Part shown: in pieces, positions 17,847 through 26,976 of the stretch | Layout: each line of letters begins with the position of its first letter | Numbering within the stretch: the first letter of the stretch is position 1 | DNA from: OCS155 cluster bacterium AG-333-G23 | GTDB taxonomy: Bacteria; Actinomycetota; Acidimicrobiia; Actinomarinales; Actinomarinaceae | DNA: 63,918 nucleotides | Assembly (NCBI GenBank): GCA_003282445.1 | Contig: QBZE01000007.1 | Coordinates: forward strand, 1-63,918 | Reading direction: 5' to 3' | Translations under genes and position numbers: made by a program | Notes under the pieces: generated by a model | What the model was told of the DNA's origin: nothing | The model's database searches: none | What the model saw: only the letters and a program-made list of their open reading frames with translations

Positions 17847-19195
17847 TAAAATTCACCTATTTTCATAACTCTAATTAGATTTGTTGCAGCCTCTTTGTTA
17901 GGAGGTGTTCCAGCAACAATTACAACTTTATCATTTTTTTTAAACTTTTTGTTGTTTTGCAACCAAGTATCGGCGATTTCAAACATTTCAGGTGTGGTTT
18001 CTAACCTATCAATCTTTATTTGTTGAACTCCCCATAGAATATTCATTTGATTGTATGTTTTATCAATAGTAGTCATAGTAAATATTGGTGCTTCAGGTCT
18101 GTAATTTGAAATTAAAAGAGGTGTTCTGCCAGTTTCTGTAAATGCGACAATAGCTTTTGCTTCTATTTCATTAGCAACTTGAACAGCTGCCTTTGCAAGT
18201 GATGTAGTTAATGTGTCAACTGTAGAAGTTTCTTTAAACCTTAATGCAGAAGTATCATTCCTTGAATCTGCTTCTTTGCATATGTCAGACATTGCACTTA
18301 CAACTACTTCAGGATGATTTCCGATTGCTGTCTCTGCAGATAGCATTACACAATCTGTTCCTTCTAATATTGCATTAGTAATATCTGTAACCTCAGCACG
18401 TGTGGGTCTATGAGATTCTTTCATCGATTGAAGCATCTCTGTTGCTGTAACTGTTATTTTTCCTTTAGCATTAGCTTCATTTAATATTTGCTTCTGTATA
18501 AACGGTACTTTTTCTAAATCGAGTTGAACTCCTAAATCTCCTCTTGCTACCATTACTCCATCTGCTTCATCGATTATAGAATCTAAATTTTTAACAGCAT
18601 TTTTTAATTCTATTTTTGCAATAATTTTTATATTTTTATCTACAATCTCTCTTACTTTTTTAATATCATTTGCATCTCTTACAAAAGAAACGGCTACGAT
18701 ATCAACATCTAATTTATTGCCAAACTTTAGATCAGCAATATCTTTTTCAGTAATTGCAGAGACTGATAATTTAGAATCAGGAAATGCTACTCCCTGATTT
18801 GATCTCAATTCTCCACCTATTTCTATTTGTCCATCATCAATAAATATTCGTTCTCCAGAATTTAAATCTTTAAATAAATCTTTATAATTTATATAAATTA
18901 CATTGTCATCTGAAATCGTTTCTTTATTTGTTATCTTTATTTCATGTGATTGTTTAAATTGTGTCGATTTTTTTGCTTCTCCAGTTCTAATTTTTGGACC
19001 TTGAATGTCTTGCATAATTGCAACTGATTTTTCTAACTCTCTTATCCATTTAACAACATTGGAATGATCTTCTTCCGTGCCGTGTGAAAAATTTAATCTT
19101 AAGACATCCGCTCCAGCTTCGACTAATTTTTTTATGCCGTCTTTAGAATTTACACTTGGTCCGACGGTTGCAATTATTTTTGTTTTTCTTGTCAT
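17846..19195 (-). CDS. pyk: Pyruvate kinase
   Basis: Converts PEP and ADP to pyruvate and ATP, the last step of glycolysis. The protein is 449 residues, slightly shorter than the common 470-480. It begins RKTKIIATVGPS, with LRLNFSHG substrate residues and the active-site signature IIAKIELKNAV (Lys transfer site). MVARGDLGVQL and TATEMLQSM follow, then the C-terminal allosteric domain. It is the first gene of a leftward operon (pyk, Nfu-N-like, epimerase, coiled coil), divergent from cofC with 43 bases between starts. Confidence 0.96.
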   Translation of the reverse strand: MTRKTKIIATVGPSVNSKDGIKKLVEAGADVLRLNFSHGTEEDHSNVVKWIRELEKSVAIMQDIQGPKIRTGEAKKSTQFKQSHEIKITNKETISDDNVIYINYKDLFKDLNSGERIFIDDGQIEIGGELRSNQGVAFPDSKLSVSAITEKDIADLKFGNKLDVDIVAVSFVRDANDIKKVREIVDKNIKIIAKIELKNAVKNLDSIIDEADGVMVARGDLGVQLDLEKVPFIQKQILNEANAKGKITVTATEMLQSMKESHRPTRAEVTDITNAILEGTDCVMLSAETAIGNHPEVVVSAMSDICKEADSRNDTSALRFKETSTVDTLTTSLAKAAVQVANEIEAKAIVAFTETGRTPLLISNYRPEAPIFTMTTIDKTYNQMNILWGVQQIKIDRLETTPEMFEIADTWLQNNKKFKKNDKVVIVAGTPPNKEAATNLIRVMKIGEF

Positions 19196-19238
19196 TCAAA
19201 TATTTAAGTTAATAGCATGGTATTACGGATATAAATAT

Positions 19239-19865
19239 ATGGACAAAAATTTTGTAATTGGAATACCTTTAAGAGACTTTAGTGATCCTATGACTCGATT
19301 GTCTAGTGATATTAACCTTGATGAACGAATTAACCTGATGAAACATATGTTTCTAAATATTGTTAAGTCATTCCAAGAGACGAATGTTGAAATTTTTTCA
19401 ATTACTAAAGATTCTTCAGTAATTGATTATTCTAAAAAAATTGGAATAGAATCCTTTGTTTCGAAATCTAAAGGTTTAAGTGAAGAAGCTATAGAATTTC
19501 TAAATTCAAATAAAAAATATAAAGGATGGTCAATTTGCCATGCAGATTTGCCTTATATAACAAAATATTATGCCAAAAATTGGATAAATGAATGTATGAA
19601 TAATGAAATTTTAATTTGTGAGAGTAAAGACTCCGGAACACCACTTATCGGTGGTAATAATTATATTGAATCATTCCATTATGGGGAAAATAGCTACAAA
19701 AAACATACTGAAATGCTTAATAATAAAAATATTAATTATAAAAAAGTATTTCATAAGGAATTAAGTTTTGAAGTAGATGACTTAGAAGATTATAAGCAAC
19801 TCGTAAAAAATCAACCGAGATGGTTGAGGAAAATAAGTAATACTAGCAGCCCCGACCGGATTTGA
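19239..19865 (+). CDS. cofC: CofC/FbiD-like phosphoenolpyruvate (2-phospholactate) guanylyltransferase
   Basis: Nucleotidyltransferase of the CofC family, which makes the GTP-activated side-chain precursor of coenzyme F420. From the ATG at 19239 it has 208 residues, normal for the family. IGIPLRDFSDPMTRLS matches the nucleotide-binding N-terminus, then DERINLMKHM and HADLPYIT (the DxP motif). SGTPLIGGN also fits. A longer reading from 19077 runs backwards over pyk and adds unrelated sequence, so I reject it. The reading frame runs 19 bases into the convergent tRNA-Glu gene, and its stop TGA lies inside that tRNA, so the last few residues (SSPDRI) are dictated by tRNA sequence. Identification is moderate because the protein is diverged. 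Confidence 0.7.
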   Translation: MDKNFVIGIPLRDFSDPMTRLSSDINLDERINLMKHMFLNIVKSFQETNVEIFSITKDSSVIDYSKKIGIESFVSKSKGLSEEAIEFLNSNKKYKGWSICHADLPYITKYYAKNWINECMNNEILICESKDSGTPLIGGNNYIESFHYGENSYKKHTEMLNNKNINYKKVFHKELSFEVDDLEDYKQLVKNQPRWLRKISNTSSPDRI

Positions 19866-19919
19866 ACCGGCGTTTCCGCCTTGAGAGGGCGGCGTCCTAG
19901 GCCTCTAGACGACGGGGCC
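19847..19919 (-). tRNA. tRNA-Glu (anticodon CTC)
   Basis: Folds as a full cloverleaf of 73 bases. The acceptor GGCCCCG pairs with CGGGGCT (one G-U pair), the D arm contains GTCTAGAGGCCTAGGAC, the anticodon stem CCGCC/GGCGG encloses CTCTCAA giving CTC, and the T loop is TTCAAAT. The discriminator is G, as usual for tRNA-Glu. CCA is not encoded. Its 3' end overlaps the end of convergent cofC by 19 bases. Confidence 0.93.
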
Positions 19920-19923
19920 AATG

Positions 19924-19995
19924 CTCGGGGAGAAGGACTTGAACCCTCAATAATGGGACCAGAACCCATTGTGTTGCCAATTACACTATCCCCTA
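19924..19995 (-). tRNA. tRNA-Gln (anticodon CTG)
   Basis: Cloverleaf of 72 bases. The acceptor TAGGGGA/TCCCCGA has a U1-A72 pair and one A-G mismatch at 2-71. The D stem is GTGT/ACAC, the anticodon stem ATGGG/CCCAT encloses TTCTGGT giving CTG, and the T loop is TTCAAGT. The discriminator is G; CCA is not encoded. The U1-A72 pair is a known recognition feature for GatCAB, whose three genes lie at 24084-27261. Confidence 0.9.
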
Positions 19996-20002
19996 ATACT
20001 AG

Positions 20003-20075
20003 CAGCCCCGACCGGATTCGAACCGGCGTTTCTGGGTTGAAAACCCAGCGTCCTAGGCCTCTGGACGACGGGGCC
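20003..20075 (-). tRNA. tRNA-Glu (anticodon TTC)
   Basis: Cloverleaf of 73 bases with the same acceptor, D and T arms as the CTC gene at 19847-19919. The anticodon stem CTGGG/CCCAG encloses TTTTCAA, giving TTC. Discriminator G; CCA not encoded. It is the first tRNA after the gltX stop (39 bases away) on the same strand and may be transcribed with gltX. Confidence 0.93.
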
Positions 20076-20114
20076 GTATAAGTAATAAGAATATAGTAAT
20101 TAAATTATTATTTG

Positions 20115-21425
20115 TTACAAATCTTCAATACTTTCAGCCAATCTTGCAATAGTTGTTTCTTTTCCAAGTGCATATATTGACTCAAATAAAGGAGGGCTTA
20201 CTTTTGTACCTGTAACTGCAACTCTTGTAATTTGAAAACCAATTTTAGGTTTAAGATCTAATGCCTTAAGTTCTTCTCTCATAATTACTTCTATATCATT
20301 AAGTTCAAAATTATTTGCTGACATAAATTTCTCTCTTACATTTTTCATATACTTCTGACCATCTTCCGTATTTACATCGGACCAATCATCTGAATTGACT
20401 TCAAAAGGTTCATCTAAAACAAACATTACTTGTTCCTTAATATCATTCATTGTTTCTAATCGTTCTTGAACTGATTTTACAATTTTGTCAATCCTATTTA
20501 ATTCCTCATCAAATAACTCTCTGGAGATAGATTCTTGAATTGAATTAAGAAAAAGTTTTCTAAATATTTTATCTTCTGTATCACGTATATATTGTCCATT
20601 CATCCATAGAAGTTTTTTTGTATCAAATATTGCAGGATTTGGCAGGACATTTTTTAAATCAAATTTTTCAATTGCTAATTTTTTATCAAATATTTCTAGA
20701 TCGTTACCTGGAGACCATCCAAGTAAACACATATAGTTAAATAAAGACTCAGGAAGAATTCCCTTATCTTTAAAAGCCGAAACAGAAGTATCGCCATGTC
20801 TTTTACTTAATTTTTTACCATCTGGACCAAATAATAAAGGAAGATGGCAAAAATCTGGATGTTTAGCGTCTAAAGCATTCATCAATAAAATATGTTTTGG
20901 AGTTGAAGATAAAATATCTTCTCCCCTTGCAACCATTGTTATCTCATAATCTATATCATCTACGGTTGAAGCTAGGTGGTAAGTTGGAGAATTATCAGAT
21001 CTTAAAATAACAAAATCTTCTATATCATTTAAATTAAAGCTCATAGACCCCCTAACAATATCTTCAAAATTAATTTCTCCATCATCTGGAACCTTAAACC
21101 TTAATGCTCCTTCCTCCCTATAAGCTAATCCTTTCTTTTCTAACTCTTCAGCAACCTCAATATATCTTTCAAATCTTGAAGACTGTCTATATGTCTCGTT
21201 AGATTCTCCTACTTCTATGCCTTCATCCCAATCAAGGCCCAACCATCTCAAATTTTCAATAATATTTTTTTCATATTCATCAGTGCTTCTCTCCGTATCA
21301 GTATCATCTATTCTTACTAAGAACTTGCCGTTATTAGCTTTTGCATATAACCAATTAAATAATGCTGTTCTAGCATTTCCTATATGTAAATTTCCTGTTG
21401 GAGATGGTGCAATTCTTAATTTCAT
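20115..21425 (-). CDS. gltX: Glutamyl-tRNA synthetase (likely non-discriminating)
   Basis: Class I synthetase of 436 residues, shorter than E. coli GltX (about 471). The HIGH-type motif is PSPTGNLHIGNART (His14-Ile-Gly-Asn17) and the KMSKS-type motif is KKLSKRHGD (about 204-212). No glutaminyl-tRNA synthetase is seen while GatCAB is present, so this enzyme probably also charges tRNA-Gln with Glu (inference). It lies 3 bases after the FAH-family gene and directly upstream of tRNA-Glu/Gln/Glu, an arrangement I recall also in mycobacteria. Confidence 0.95.
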   Translation of the reverse strand: MKLRIAPSPTGNLHIGNARTALFNWLYAKANNGKFLVRIDDTDTERSTDEYEKNIIENLRWLGLDWDEGIEVGESNETYRQSSRFERYIEVAEELEKKGLAYREEGALRFKVPDDGEINFEDIVRGSMSFNLNDIEDFVILRSDNSPTYHLASTVDDIDYEITMVARGEDILSSTPKHILLMNALDAKHPDFCHLPLLFGPDGKKLSKRHGDTSVSAFKDKGILPESLFNYMCLLGWSPGNDLEIFDKKLAIEKFDLKNVLPNPAIFDTKKLLWMNGQYIRDTEDKIFRKLFLNSIQESISRELFDEELNRIDKIVKSVQERLETMNDIKEQVMFVLDEPFEVNSDDWSDVNTEDGQKYMKNVREKFMSANNFELNDIEVIMREELKALDLKPKIGFQITRVAVTGTKVSPPLFESIYALGKETTIARLAESIEDL

Positions 21426-21428
21426 TAT

Positions 21429-22205
21429 TTATTCAATATTATTCGTCAATGTACCTATAGTATCAATCTCAATTCTTATTTCATCTCCTTGAGAAACCTT
21501 ACTAACTCCTTCTGGCGTTCCTGTTAAAACTACATCCCCTGGCAATAGAGTCATTATTGAAGTTATAAAAGCTAAAATTTCTCCGATACTAAAAACCATA
21601 TCTCGTGTATTGCCATCTTGCTTTAATTCGTCATTAACAAAACATTTTATATTTAATTCAGGATCTTTTTCAAAATCTGTTTGGATTACTGGACCAAGTG
21701 GACAAAAAGTGTCAAAGCTTTTTGCTCTAGTAAAATTTCCATTAAATGAACCATCTTGACCCTGCAATATTCTTTCTGATAAGTCATTCGCATTAGTAAA
21801 ACCTAGCACACTGTCCATCCAGTTATCTTCATCCAAATTTTTTGATATTTTACCAATAACTACAGCTAACTCAGCTTCATGATCAACATGTTTTCCAATA
21901 GATGGATAAATTATTGGTTCTCCTGAGCCAATAACAGAGGTAGATGGTTTAATAAAAAAAACAGGGTTATCAGGGGCATGATAATCAAGTACACCTAGTT
22001 CTTGAGCGTGTTTTTCATAGTTTTTTGCTACAGCTACAACTTTTGAAGGAAGAACTGGAGCCAGAAGCTGGACCTCATTTTTCTGGTATGCTTCTTCAGT
22101 CTCTTCCCAAACAACAAAAGGTGACCCTTCATATCTAATTATCTTTTCGTCAATTAATTCACCATAAAAAATATCATTATCGTGTTTTACTCTCACTATC
22201 TTCAT
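21429..22205 (-). CDS. Fumarylacetoacetate hydrolase (FAH) family protein
   Basis: A 258-residue member of the FAH superfamily, with an N-terminal domain of about 60 residues and then the mixed beta-roll. The metal ligands are in VDHEAELAVVIGK (the E-x-E pair) and NDLSER. The end VVLTGTPEGVSKVSQGDEI is the family C-terminal signature. Members split or decarboxylate 2-oxo acids; likely roles are oxaloacetate decarboxylase or catechol-pathway isomerase, and I cannot decide which. It is followed by gltX after 3 bases. Confidence 0.88.
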   Translation of the reverse strand: MKIVRVKHDNDIFYGELIDEKIIRYEGSPFVVWEETEEAYQKNEVQLLAPVLPSKVVAVAKNYEKHAQELGVLDYHAPDNPVFFIKPSTSVIGSGEPIIYPSIGKHVDHEAELAVVIGKISKNLDEDNWMDSVLGFTNANDLSERILQGQDGSFNGNFTRAKSFDTFCPLGPVIQTDFEKDPELNIKCFVNDELKQDGNTRDMVFSIGEILAFITSIMTLLPGDVVLTGTPEGVSKVSQGDEIRIEIDTIGTLTNNIE

Positions 22206-22238
22206 AACTATTAGATTATAGGAAATAAAAGCATTTGG

Positions 22239-22658
22239 TTAGCTAAGAAAATTAAATAAATTTACTAAATGTAACCCTTTAATTTTATCTTTTGTACATC
22301 TATTAAGAACCTCTTCATTTAGTTCTCCAGTGTTATTTTCTGATATTCTAAGTAATCCTAAAACTAAATGAAGATCATTTATTGTTGGTGCTCTTCCGTA
22401 ATGAGATGCTCTGTAAATAATTAAGTTTGTTATTACTGAACTAATTAATTTATTTCTTGGATGAGATTTCCATATGTTTTTATAATTACTAACAATTTTT
22501 AAAGCAAAACCACTATCTGGACCTGTATTGCCAAAAACTTCATCAGAATTGGGTTTAATGTTTTCAGCAGGCCTGGCTTCTGTTCTCCTAGGCACAGGCA
22601 TAGGTAGTTCTTTTATACTTTCAATCTTACTTATATCTATATTTGGTTCTTGTGGCAT
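22239..22658 (-). CDS. Conserved-looking protein of unknown function downstream of ilvE
   Basis: A 139-residue protein that I do not recognise. The first 55 residues are Pro/Glu-rich and probably disordered (LPMPVPRRTEARPAENIKP). Residues about 60-139 look helical, with HPRNKLISSVITNLIIYRAS and GRAPTINDLHLVLGLLRIS. There is no signal peptide or membrane segment, so it is likely soluble. Its start overlaps the ilvE stop by one base, and the FAH gene follows after 33 bases. The overlap and the codon use, which matches its neighbours, support a real gene. Confidence 0.7.
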   Translation of the reverse strand: MPQEPNIDISKIESIKELPMPVPRRTEARPAENIKPNSDEVFGNTGPDSGFALKIVSNYKNIWKSHPRNKLISSVITNLIIYRASHYGRAPTINDLHLVLGLLRISENNTGELNEEVLNRCTKDKIKGLHLVNLFNFLS

Positions 22659-23572
22659 TAAACCAATGTTATATAATCTTTGAAATTATCATCTTTACCA
22701 TTAACAATTTCCAGATACTTATTTCGTATTTTTGTGGTTAAATCTCCCACTAGACCGTTTCCTATATCAGCACCGTCAATTGAAACAATACCAATAACTT
22801 CAGTAGCTGTACCTGTAAAAAATATTTCATCTGAAGACATTAAGTCTTCTACATTTATGTCTTTTTCTACAAACTCTATATCAAAAAGATTTGCAATTTC
22901 AATAACAGTTTTTCTTGTTATGCCACCCAGCGCTCCTGTTTCTATAGGAGGAGTATGTAACATATTATCTTTAAAGGCAAAAATATTTTGACCACTACCT
23001 TCTGCAACACTACCTGTATCGCTTAACATGATTGCATCATCAAAACCTTTTTTTACAGCGTCAATCTTTGCAAGTGTTGAATTCATGTATCCACCAACTC
23101 CTTTAGCAAAAGGCTGGAAACTTTTAGGACTAATTCTTTGCCAGTCTGAAATGCAAACTTTTACCCCTTCTCTCCCAGCTTCATCTCCTAAATAGGCTCC
23201 CCATTCCCAAGCGGCGATTGCAACTCTCACGGGAACATTACCTGGTAATAATCCCATCTCACCATCTCCTAAAAATACTAAAGGTCTTATATAAGCTGAA
23301 TTTAGATTGTTAACTTTTACAATTTCTAATATCGCATCAGAAATAATTTTTTTATCAAAAGGTATATCTAAATTGTAAGCTTCAGCTGATCTAAAGAGTC
23401 TTTCAACATGATCTTCTAATCTAAATACTCCTGAGCCATTCTCAGTTTGTCTAGCTCTCATTCCTTCAAAAACACCCGTTCCATAATGAAGGGTGTGTGT
23501 CATTACACTAACATTTGCTGAATCCCAATCTACTAATTCACCATCAAGCCATATGTATTTAGATTTTTCCAT
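22658..23572 (-). CDS. ilvE: Branched-chain amino acid aminotransferase
   Basis: Fold-type IV PLP enzyme of 304 residues, the usual length for the short IlvE form. Key segments are HYGTGVFEGMRA at 29-40, the PLP Lys157 in FAKGVGGYMNS, and the class IV signature EGSGQNIFAF at 191-200. It transfers the amino group between branched-chain amino acids and 2-oxoglutarate. It heads a leftward run with the unknown gene, the FAH-family gene, gltX and the tRNAs. It is divergent from the pgpA-like gene, with 63 bases between starts. Confidence 0.93.
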   Translation of the reverse strand: MEKSKYIWLDGELVDWDSANVSVMTHTLHYGTGVFEGMRARQTENGSGVFRLEDHVERLFRSAEAYNLDIPFDKKIISDAILEIVKVNNLNSAYIRPLVFLGDGEMGLLPGNVPVRVAIAAWEWGAYLGDEAGREGVKVCISDWQRISPKSFQPFAKGVGGYMNSTLAKIDAVKKGFDDAIMLSDTGSVAEGSGQNIFAFKDNMLHTPPIETGALGGITRKTVIEIANLFDIEFVEKDINVEDLMSSDEIFFTGTATEVIGIVSIDGADIGNGLVGDLTTKIRNKYLEIVNGKDDNFKDYITLV

Positions 23573-23635
23573 TATTAACTACAAATACTACACCTTTTAA
23601 AAAATCATTCCAGAGAAAATACTATTATTCAATGT

Positions 23636-24097
23636 ATGAAGAAATTTATAGCATCTGGATTTGGTGTTGGCTTGCTTTGGAAACTTTTATTTAAAGATAA
23701 AAAAGGTGGAGGAACTTTAGCTTCTTTATTATTTGCACTAATAATTTATTTTCTTAATTTGAATTTACTTTATTTATTTTCTATTTTTGTTGCACTGATT
23801 TTAATTTATTTCGTAGTAGTTGATGATGAAGAAGCAGATGATGACCCTAGCTGGATAACATTAGATGAAATTTGTGGAATGAGTCTTGTAACTTTAGTTT
23901 CACAGGGTGATTTGTTTCCTTTAATTGCTGGATTTTTAGTATTTCGCGCTAGTGATATTTTAAAAAAACCAAACATTGTTGGAGAGATGGAAAAATACCC
24001 TGGCAAAATTGGTGTACTTTATGATGATTTAGCAGCAGGAACAATTGGACTAATCTCAGCTTTAATTGTAAATCAAGTGATGTTTATAACTCTTTAA
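23636..24097 (+). CDS. PgpA-like phosphatidylglycerophosphatase
   Basis: A 153-residue membrane protein with 3-4 hydrophobic segments. It keeps the PgpA landmarks: an N-terminal SGFGVGLL, an acidic DDDPSWITLDEICGM (the usual VIDE-x-xG), LVFRASDILKKP and GVLYDDLAAGTIG (Asp130, Asp131). PgpA removes phosphate from phosphatidylglycerophosphate to make phosphatidylglycerol. An extra acidic string, VVVDDEEADDD, lies before the catalytic Glu. The 3' end overlaps convergent gatB by 14 bases. The call is from motif pattern only. Confidence 0.75.
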   Translation: MKKFIASGFGVGLLWKLLFKDKKGGGTLASLLFALIIYFLNLNLLYLFSIFVALILIYFVVVDDEEADDDPSWITLDEICGMSLVTLVSQGDLFPLIAGFLVFRASDILKKPNIVGEMEKYPGKIGVLYDDLAAGTIGLISALIVNQVMFITL

Positions 24098-25523
24098 GTA
24101 ATAAATCTTTAGCTATTGAAGGATTTATATTCCCTTTTGAACTTTTAATTATTTGTCCTACTAAAAAACCAACTAATTTTTCTTCACCATCTTTAATTCT
24201 TTCTACGACTTCCTTGTTGCTTTCAATAACGTTTTGAACAATTTTTGCAATTTCATCAGAATCATTATCTTGAATTAAATTATTATCTTCAGCATATTTG
24301 GTTGGGATAATTTCATTTTTAATTAAATTAGTTAAAATTTCTTTACCTGATGTAAAAGAAATTTTATTTTCATTAATCATTTTAATTATTTCACTTAACC
24401 TTTCAGAAGTAAACCATTCAGGCAATTCCTCCGTACCAGCTTTTCTTAATTGACCTTGAAGCTCCCCTGTTATGAGATTAAAAGTAGATTTTGTATCGTT
24501 AGTTATTTTTTGAGTTTTCAAGAATAAATCATATATCCATTCTTCACTTTTACTTAAATAATTTGACTCAGAAATTGACAGACCTGTCTCCGATAGTTTG
24601 TCTCTTTTTTCAGATGGTAAAATTGGTATGGTTTTTTTTATATTATCAATAAATTCATCCGAAAGAATCATATTTGGTAAATCAGGATCAGAAAAATATC
24701 TATAATCGGCACTACCTTCTTTTGACCTCATTGATGATGTTACTTCTTTATCTTCATCCCAATGTCTTGTTTCTTGAATTATTACCTCATTTGATTCAAT
24801 TAATTTAGTTTGTCTTTTAATTTCATAATCTATTGCTTTTTCTAGAGACCTAAGAGAGTTCATATTTTTAATTTCTACTTTGACTCCTAACTCATTATCT
24901 CCTTCTTGAGCTACAGAAATATTTGCATCAAATCTTAAATTTCCCTTTTCAAGTTTTCCTTCAGAAATTTTTAAATCTATAACTAATTGCCTTAGCTCCT
25001 CTATATATGAAACAGCTTCTTTTGAAGATTTAATAACTGGTTTAGTTACTATCTCAACTAAAGGCACTCCGGATCGATTAAAGTCTAACAAAGTACTTGT
25101 TGCAGAATCTATCCTGCCAGAACCTTTGTGTATACTTTTACCCGTATCTTCTTCCATGTGTACTCTTTCAATTTCAACAATTTCTTTTGTTTCATTCAAA
25201 ATAATTTCTATAGATCCATCAACTCCTACTGGTAAATCAAACTGTGAAATTTGATAATTTTTTGGTAAATCAGGGTAGAAATAGTTTTTTCTATGAAACA
25301 TTCCATTCTTAGTAATTGCACAATTAGCACTTAAGGCAAGCATTGTAATTGATTCTATCGCTTTAAGATTTGGTACAGGCAATGCTCCAGGCAACCCTAA
25401 ACATGTAGGACACAAACTTTCATTTGGATTCTCAGTCTCAACTACAGCACATTTGCAAAACATTTTCGAATTAGTATTTAACTCTACATGCGTCTCAATT
25501 CCGATAGTAGGCACCATATTCAT
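24084..25523 (-). CDS. gatB: Asp/Glu-tRNA(Asn/Gln) amidotransferase subunit B
   Basis: tRNA-binding and kinase subunit of GatCAB, 479 residues as usual. The N-terminus TIGIETHVELNT is the GatB signature, followed by two Cys pairs, CKC and CPTC (the zinc-like site). FHRKNYFYPDLPKNYQISQ is the catalytic cradle. The C-terminal helical YqeY-like tail is present. It overlaps gatA by 4 bases (ATGA). Together with GltX and the tRNA-Gln at 19924-19995 it should make Gln-tRNA by transamidation. Confidence 0.96.
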   Translation of the reverse strand: MNMVPTIGIETHVELNTNSKMFCKCAVVETENPNESLCPTCLGLPGALPVPNLKAIESITMLALSANCAITKNGMFHRKNYFYPDLPKNYQISQFDLPVGVDGSIEIILNETKEIVEIERVHMEEDTGKSIHKGSGRIDSATSTLLDFNRSGVPLVEIVTKPVIKSSKEAVSYIEELRQLVIDLKISEGKLEKGNLRFDANISVAQEGDNELGVKVEIKNMNSLRSLEKAIDYEIKRQTKLIESNEVIIQETRHWDEDKEVTSSMRSKEGSADYRYFSDPDLPNMILSDEFIDNIKKTIPILPSEKRDKLSETGLSISESNYLSKSEEWIYDLFLKTQKITNDTKSTFNLITGELQGQLRKAGTEELPEWFTSERLSEIIKMINENKISFTSGKEILTNLIKNEIIPTKYAEDNNLIQDNDSDEIAKIVQNVIESNKEVVERIKDGEEKLVGFLVGQIIKSSKGNINPSIAKDLLLKEL

Positions 25524-26974
25524 TTCATATCCTCTAATAACAATGTTCTTTGATTAAAACCTAATAATTTTTCAATAGTTTCACTGAATTCAAGTAGAGA
25601 AGAGTCTGTTCTAGCAGGACTCATTAATTGAATGGAGAGAGGCATGTCTTCTTTTGATAGTCCAGTTGGAATACTTATTGCCGGAATCCCCGCAAGGTTT
25701 GCAGGAATAGTGCAGAGATCAGACATATACATTTCTAATGGGTTTTCAGTTTTTTCACCAAATTTAAAAGCTGGTGTCGGAGTAGTTGGTGATATAAGAT
25801 AGTCAACTTCTTTAAATATATTTTCAAAATCTTTTGTTATTGCTGACCTTGCTTTTAATGCTTGTCCATAATATGCATCGTAATATCCAGCTGATAAAGC
25901 ATAGGTTCCAAGCAAAATTCTTTTTTTTACTTCTTCACCAAAACCTTCTGCTCTTGTATTTTCCATCATTTCATAACTTGTTGCCCCAGCCTCCCTGATT
26001 CCATACCTAACTCCGTCAAATCTAGAAAGATTAGCAGAGCACTCTGCCGGAGCTATCAAATAATAAATGCTTAATGCCATTTTTGTTAATGGAAGGGAAA
26101 CTTCTACAACTTTATTGCCATTTTCTTCTAAAAGCTTTATAGTTTTTTCTACTTCTTTTTTTGATTCGTCGGAAATACCTTCTTCCATTAATTCTTTAAT
26201 AACTCCAATTTTTGCATTTTTATCAGTAGGAATTTCAACCGTACTCTCTTTAATAGAAGTAGCATCTAAAGGATCATGTCCTTTTATAGAATTGTATAAT
26301 ATTTTTGCATCTTCTACTGAGTTTGTAATTGGGCCTATCTGATCTAGAGATGAAGCAAAAGCTACTAAGCCATATCGTGATACAGTTCCATAAGTAGGTT
26401 TAAATCCTACTACACCACAAAATGAAGCTGGCTGTCTTATCGAACCTCCTGTGTCACTTCCTAGAGATGCTATAGCAGACCCAACAGAGACTACAGCTGC
26501 TGAACCGCCAGAACTTCCTCCAGGTACATGTTCAGGATTCCAAGGATTTTTTGTTGGTCCAAAAGCTGAATTTTCTGTTGATGAGCCCATTGCAAATTCA
26601 TCTAAATTTGTTTTTCCAGTAAACACCACTCCATTATTTCTTAACTTTGTGATAACAGTTGCGTCGTAAGGAGAAACATAGTTAGATAGCATTTTTGATG
26701 AACAAGTAGTCTCATGATTTTTTAAATTAATATTGTCTTTAATCGCTATAGGTATCCCATCAATATCACTTAATGGATTCCCTTTTGCATATCTTTCATC
26801 AGATAACTTTGATGCTTCTGTTGCTTCATCTTGGAATAATTTCAGATGAGCATGAATTATTGATTCAGATAAAGAAGCGTTTGTAAAAACTTCTTTATAC
26901 ACTTCTGAAGGCTTTAACTCCTTATTCTTATAAAGATTGCTTATTTCTGAAATTGATAAATTAGCAATATTCAT
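25520..26974 (-). CDS. gatA: Asp/Glu-tRNA(Asn/Gln) amidotransferase subunit A
   Basis: Glutaminase (amidase signature) subunit, 484 residues. The catalytic triad falls at Lys79 (IAIKDNI), Ser154 (GGSSGGSAA) and Ser178 (DTGGSIR), the same numbering as I recall for S. aureus GatA. It releases ammonia from glutamine and feeds it to GatB. It lies 2 bases after gatC and overlaps gatB by 4 bases, so gatC-gatA-gatB are one transcript with dapD-dapE upstream. Confidence 0.97.
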   Translation of the reverse strand: MNIANLSISEISNLYKNKELKPSEVYKEVFTNASLSESIIHAHLKLFQDEATEASKLSDERYAKGNPLSDIDGIPIAIKDNINLKNHETTCSSKMLSNYVSPYDATVITKLRNNGVVFTGKTNLDEFAMGSSTENSAFGPTKNPWNPEHVPGGSSGGSAAVVSVGSAIASLGSDTGGSIRQPASFCGVVGFKPTYGTVSRYGLVAFASSLDQIGPITNSVEDAKILYNSIKGHDPLDATSIKESTVEIPTDKNAKIGVIKELMEEGISDESKKEVEKTIKLLEENGNKVVEVSLPLTKMALSIYYLIAPAECSANLSRFDGVRYGIREAGATSYEMMENTRAEGFGEEVKKRILLGTYALSAGYYDAYYGQALKARSAITKDFENIFKEVDYLISPTTPTPAFKFGEKTENPLEMYMSDLCTIPANLAGIPAISIPTGLSKEDMPLSIQLMSPARTDSSLLEFSETIEKLLGFNQRTLLLEDMK

Positions 26975-26976
26975 TT

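Larger units (their letters stand above)
19838..20075. repeat. Tandem-like duplication of a tRNA-Glu unit around tRNA-Gln
   Basis: Copy 1 (19838-19919) and copy 2 (19994-20075) are nearly identical outside the anticodon arm. Both include the ten bases taatactagc just beyond the tRNA 3' end. Because the flank is shared, the two Glu genes look like copies of one unit, not tRNAs that are alike only by function. The single tRNA-Gln lies between them. Confidence 0.8.

Noticed and set aside
19077-19238. N-terminal extension of cofC over the start of pyk
   Set aside because: Adds 54 residues antisense to conserved pyruvate kinase sequence; CofC proteins begin near the ATG at 19239.
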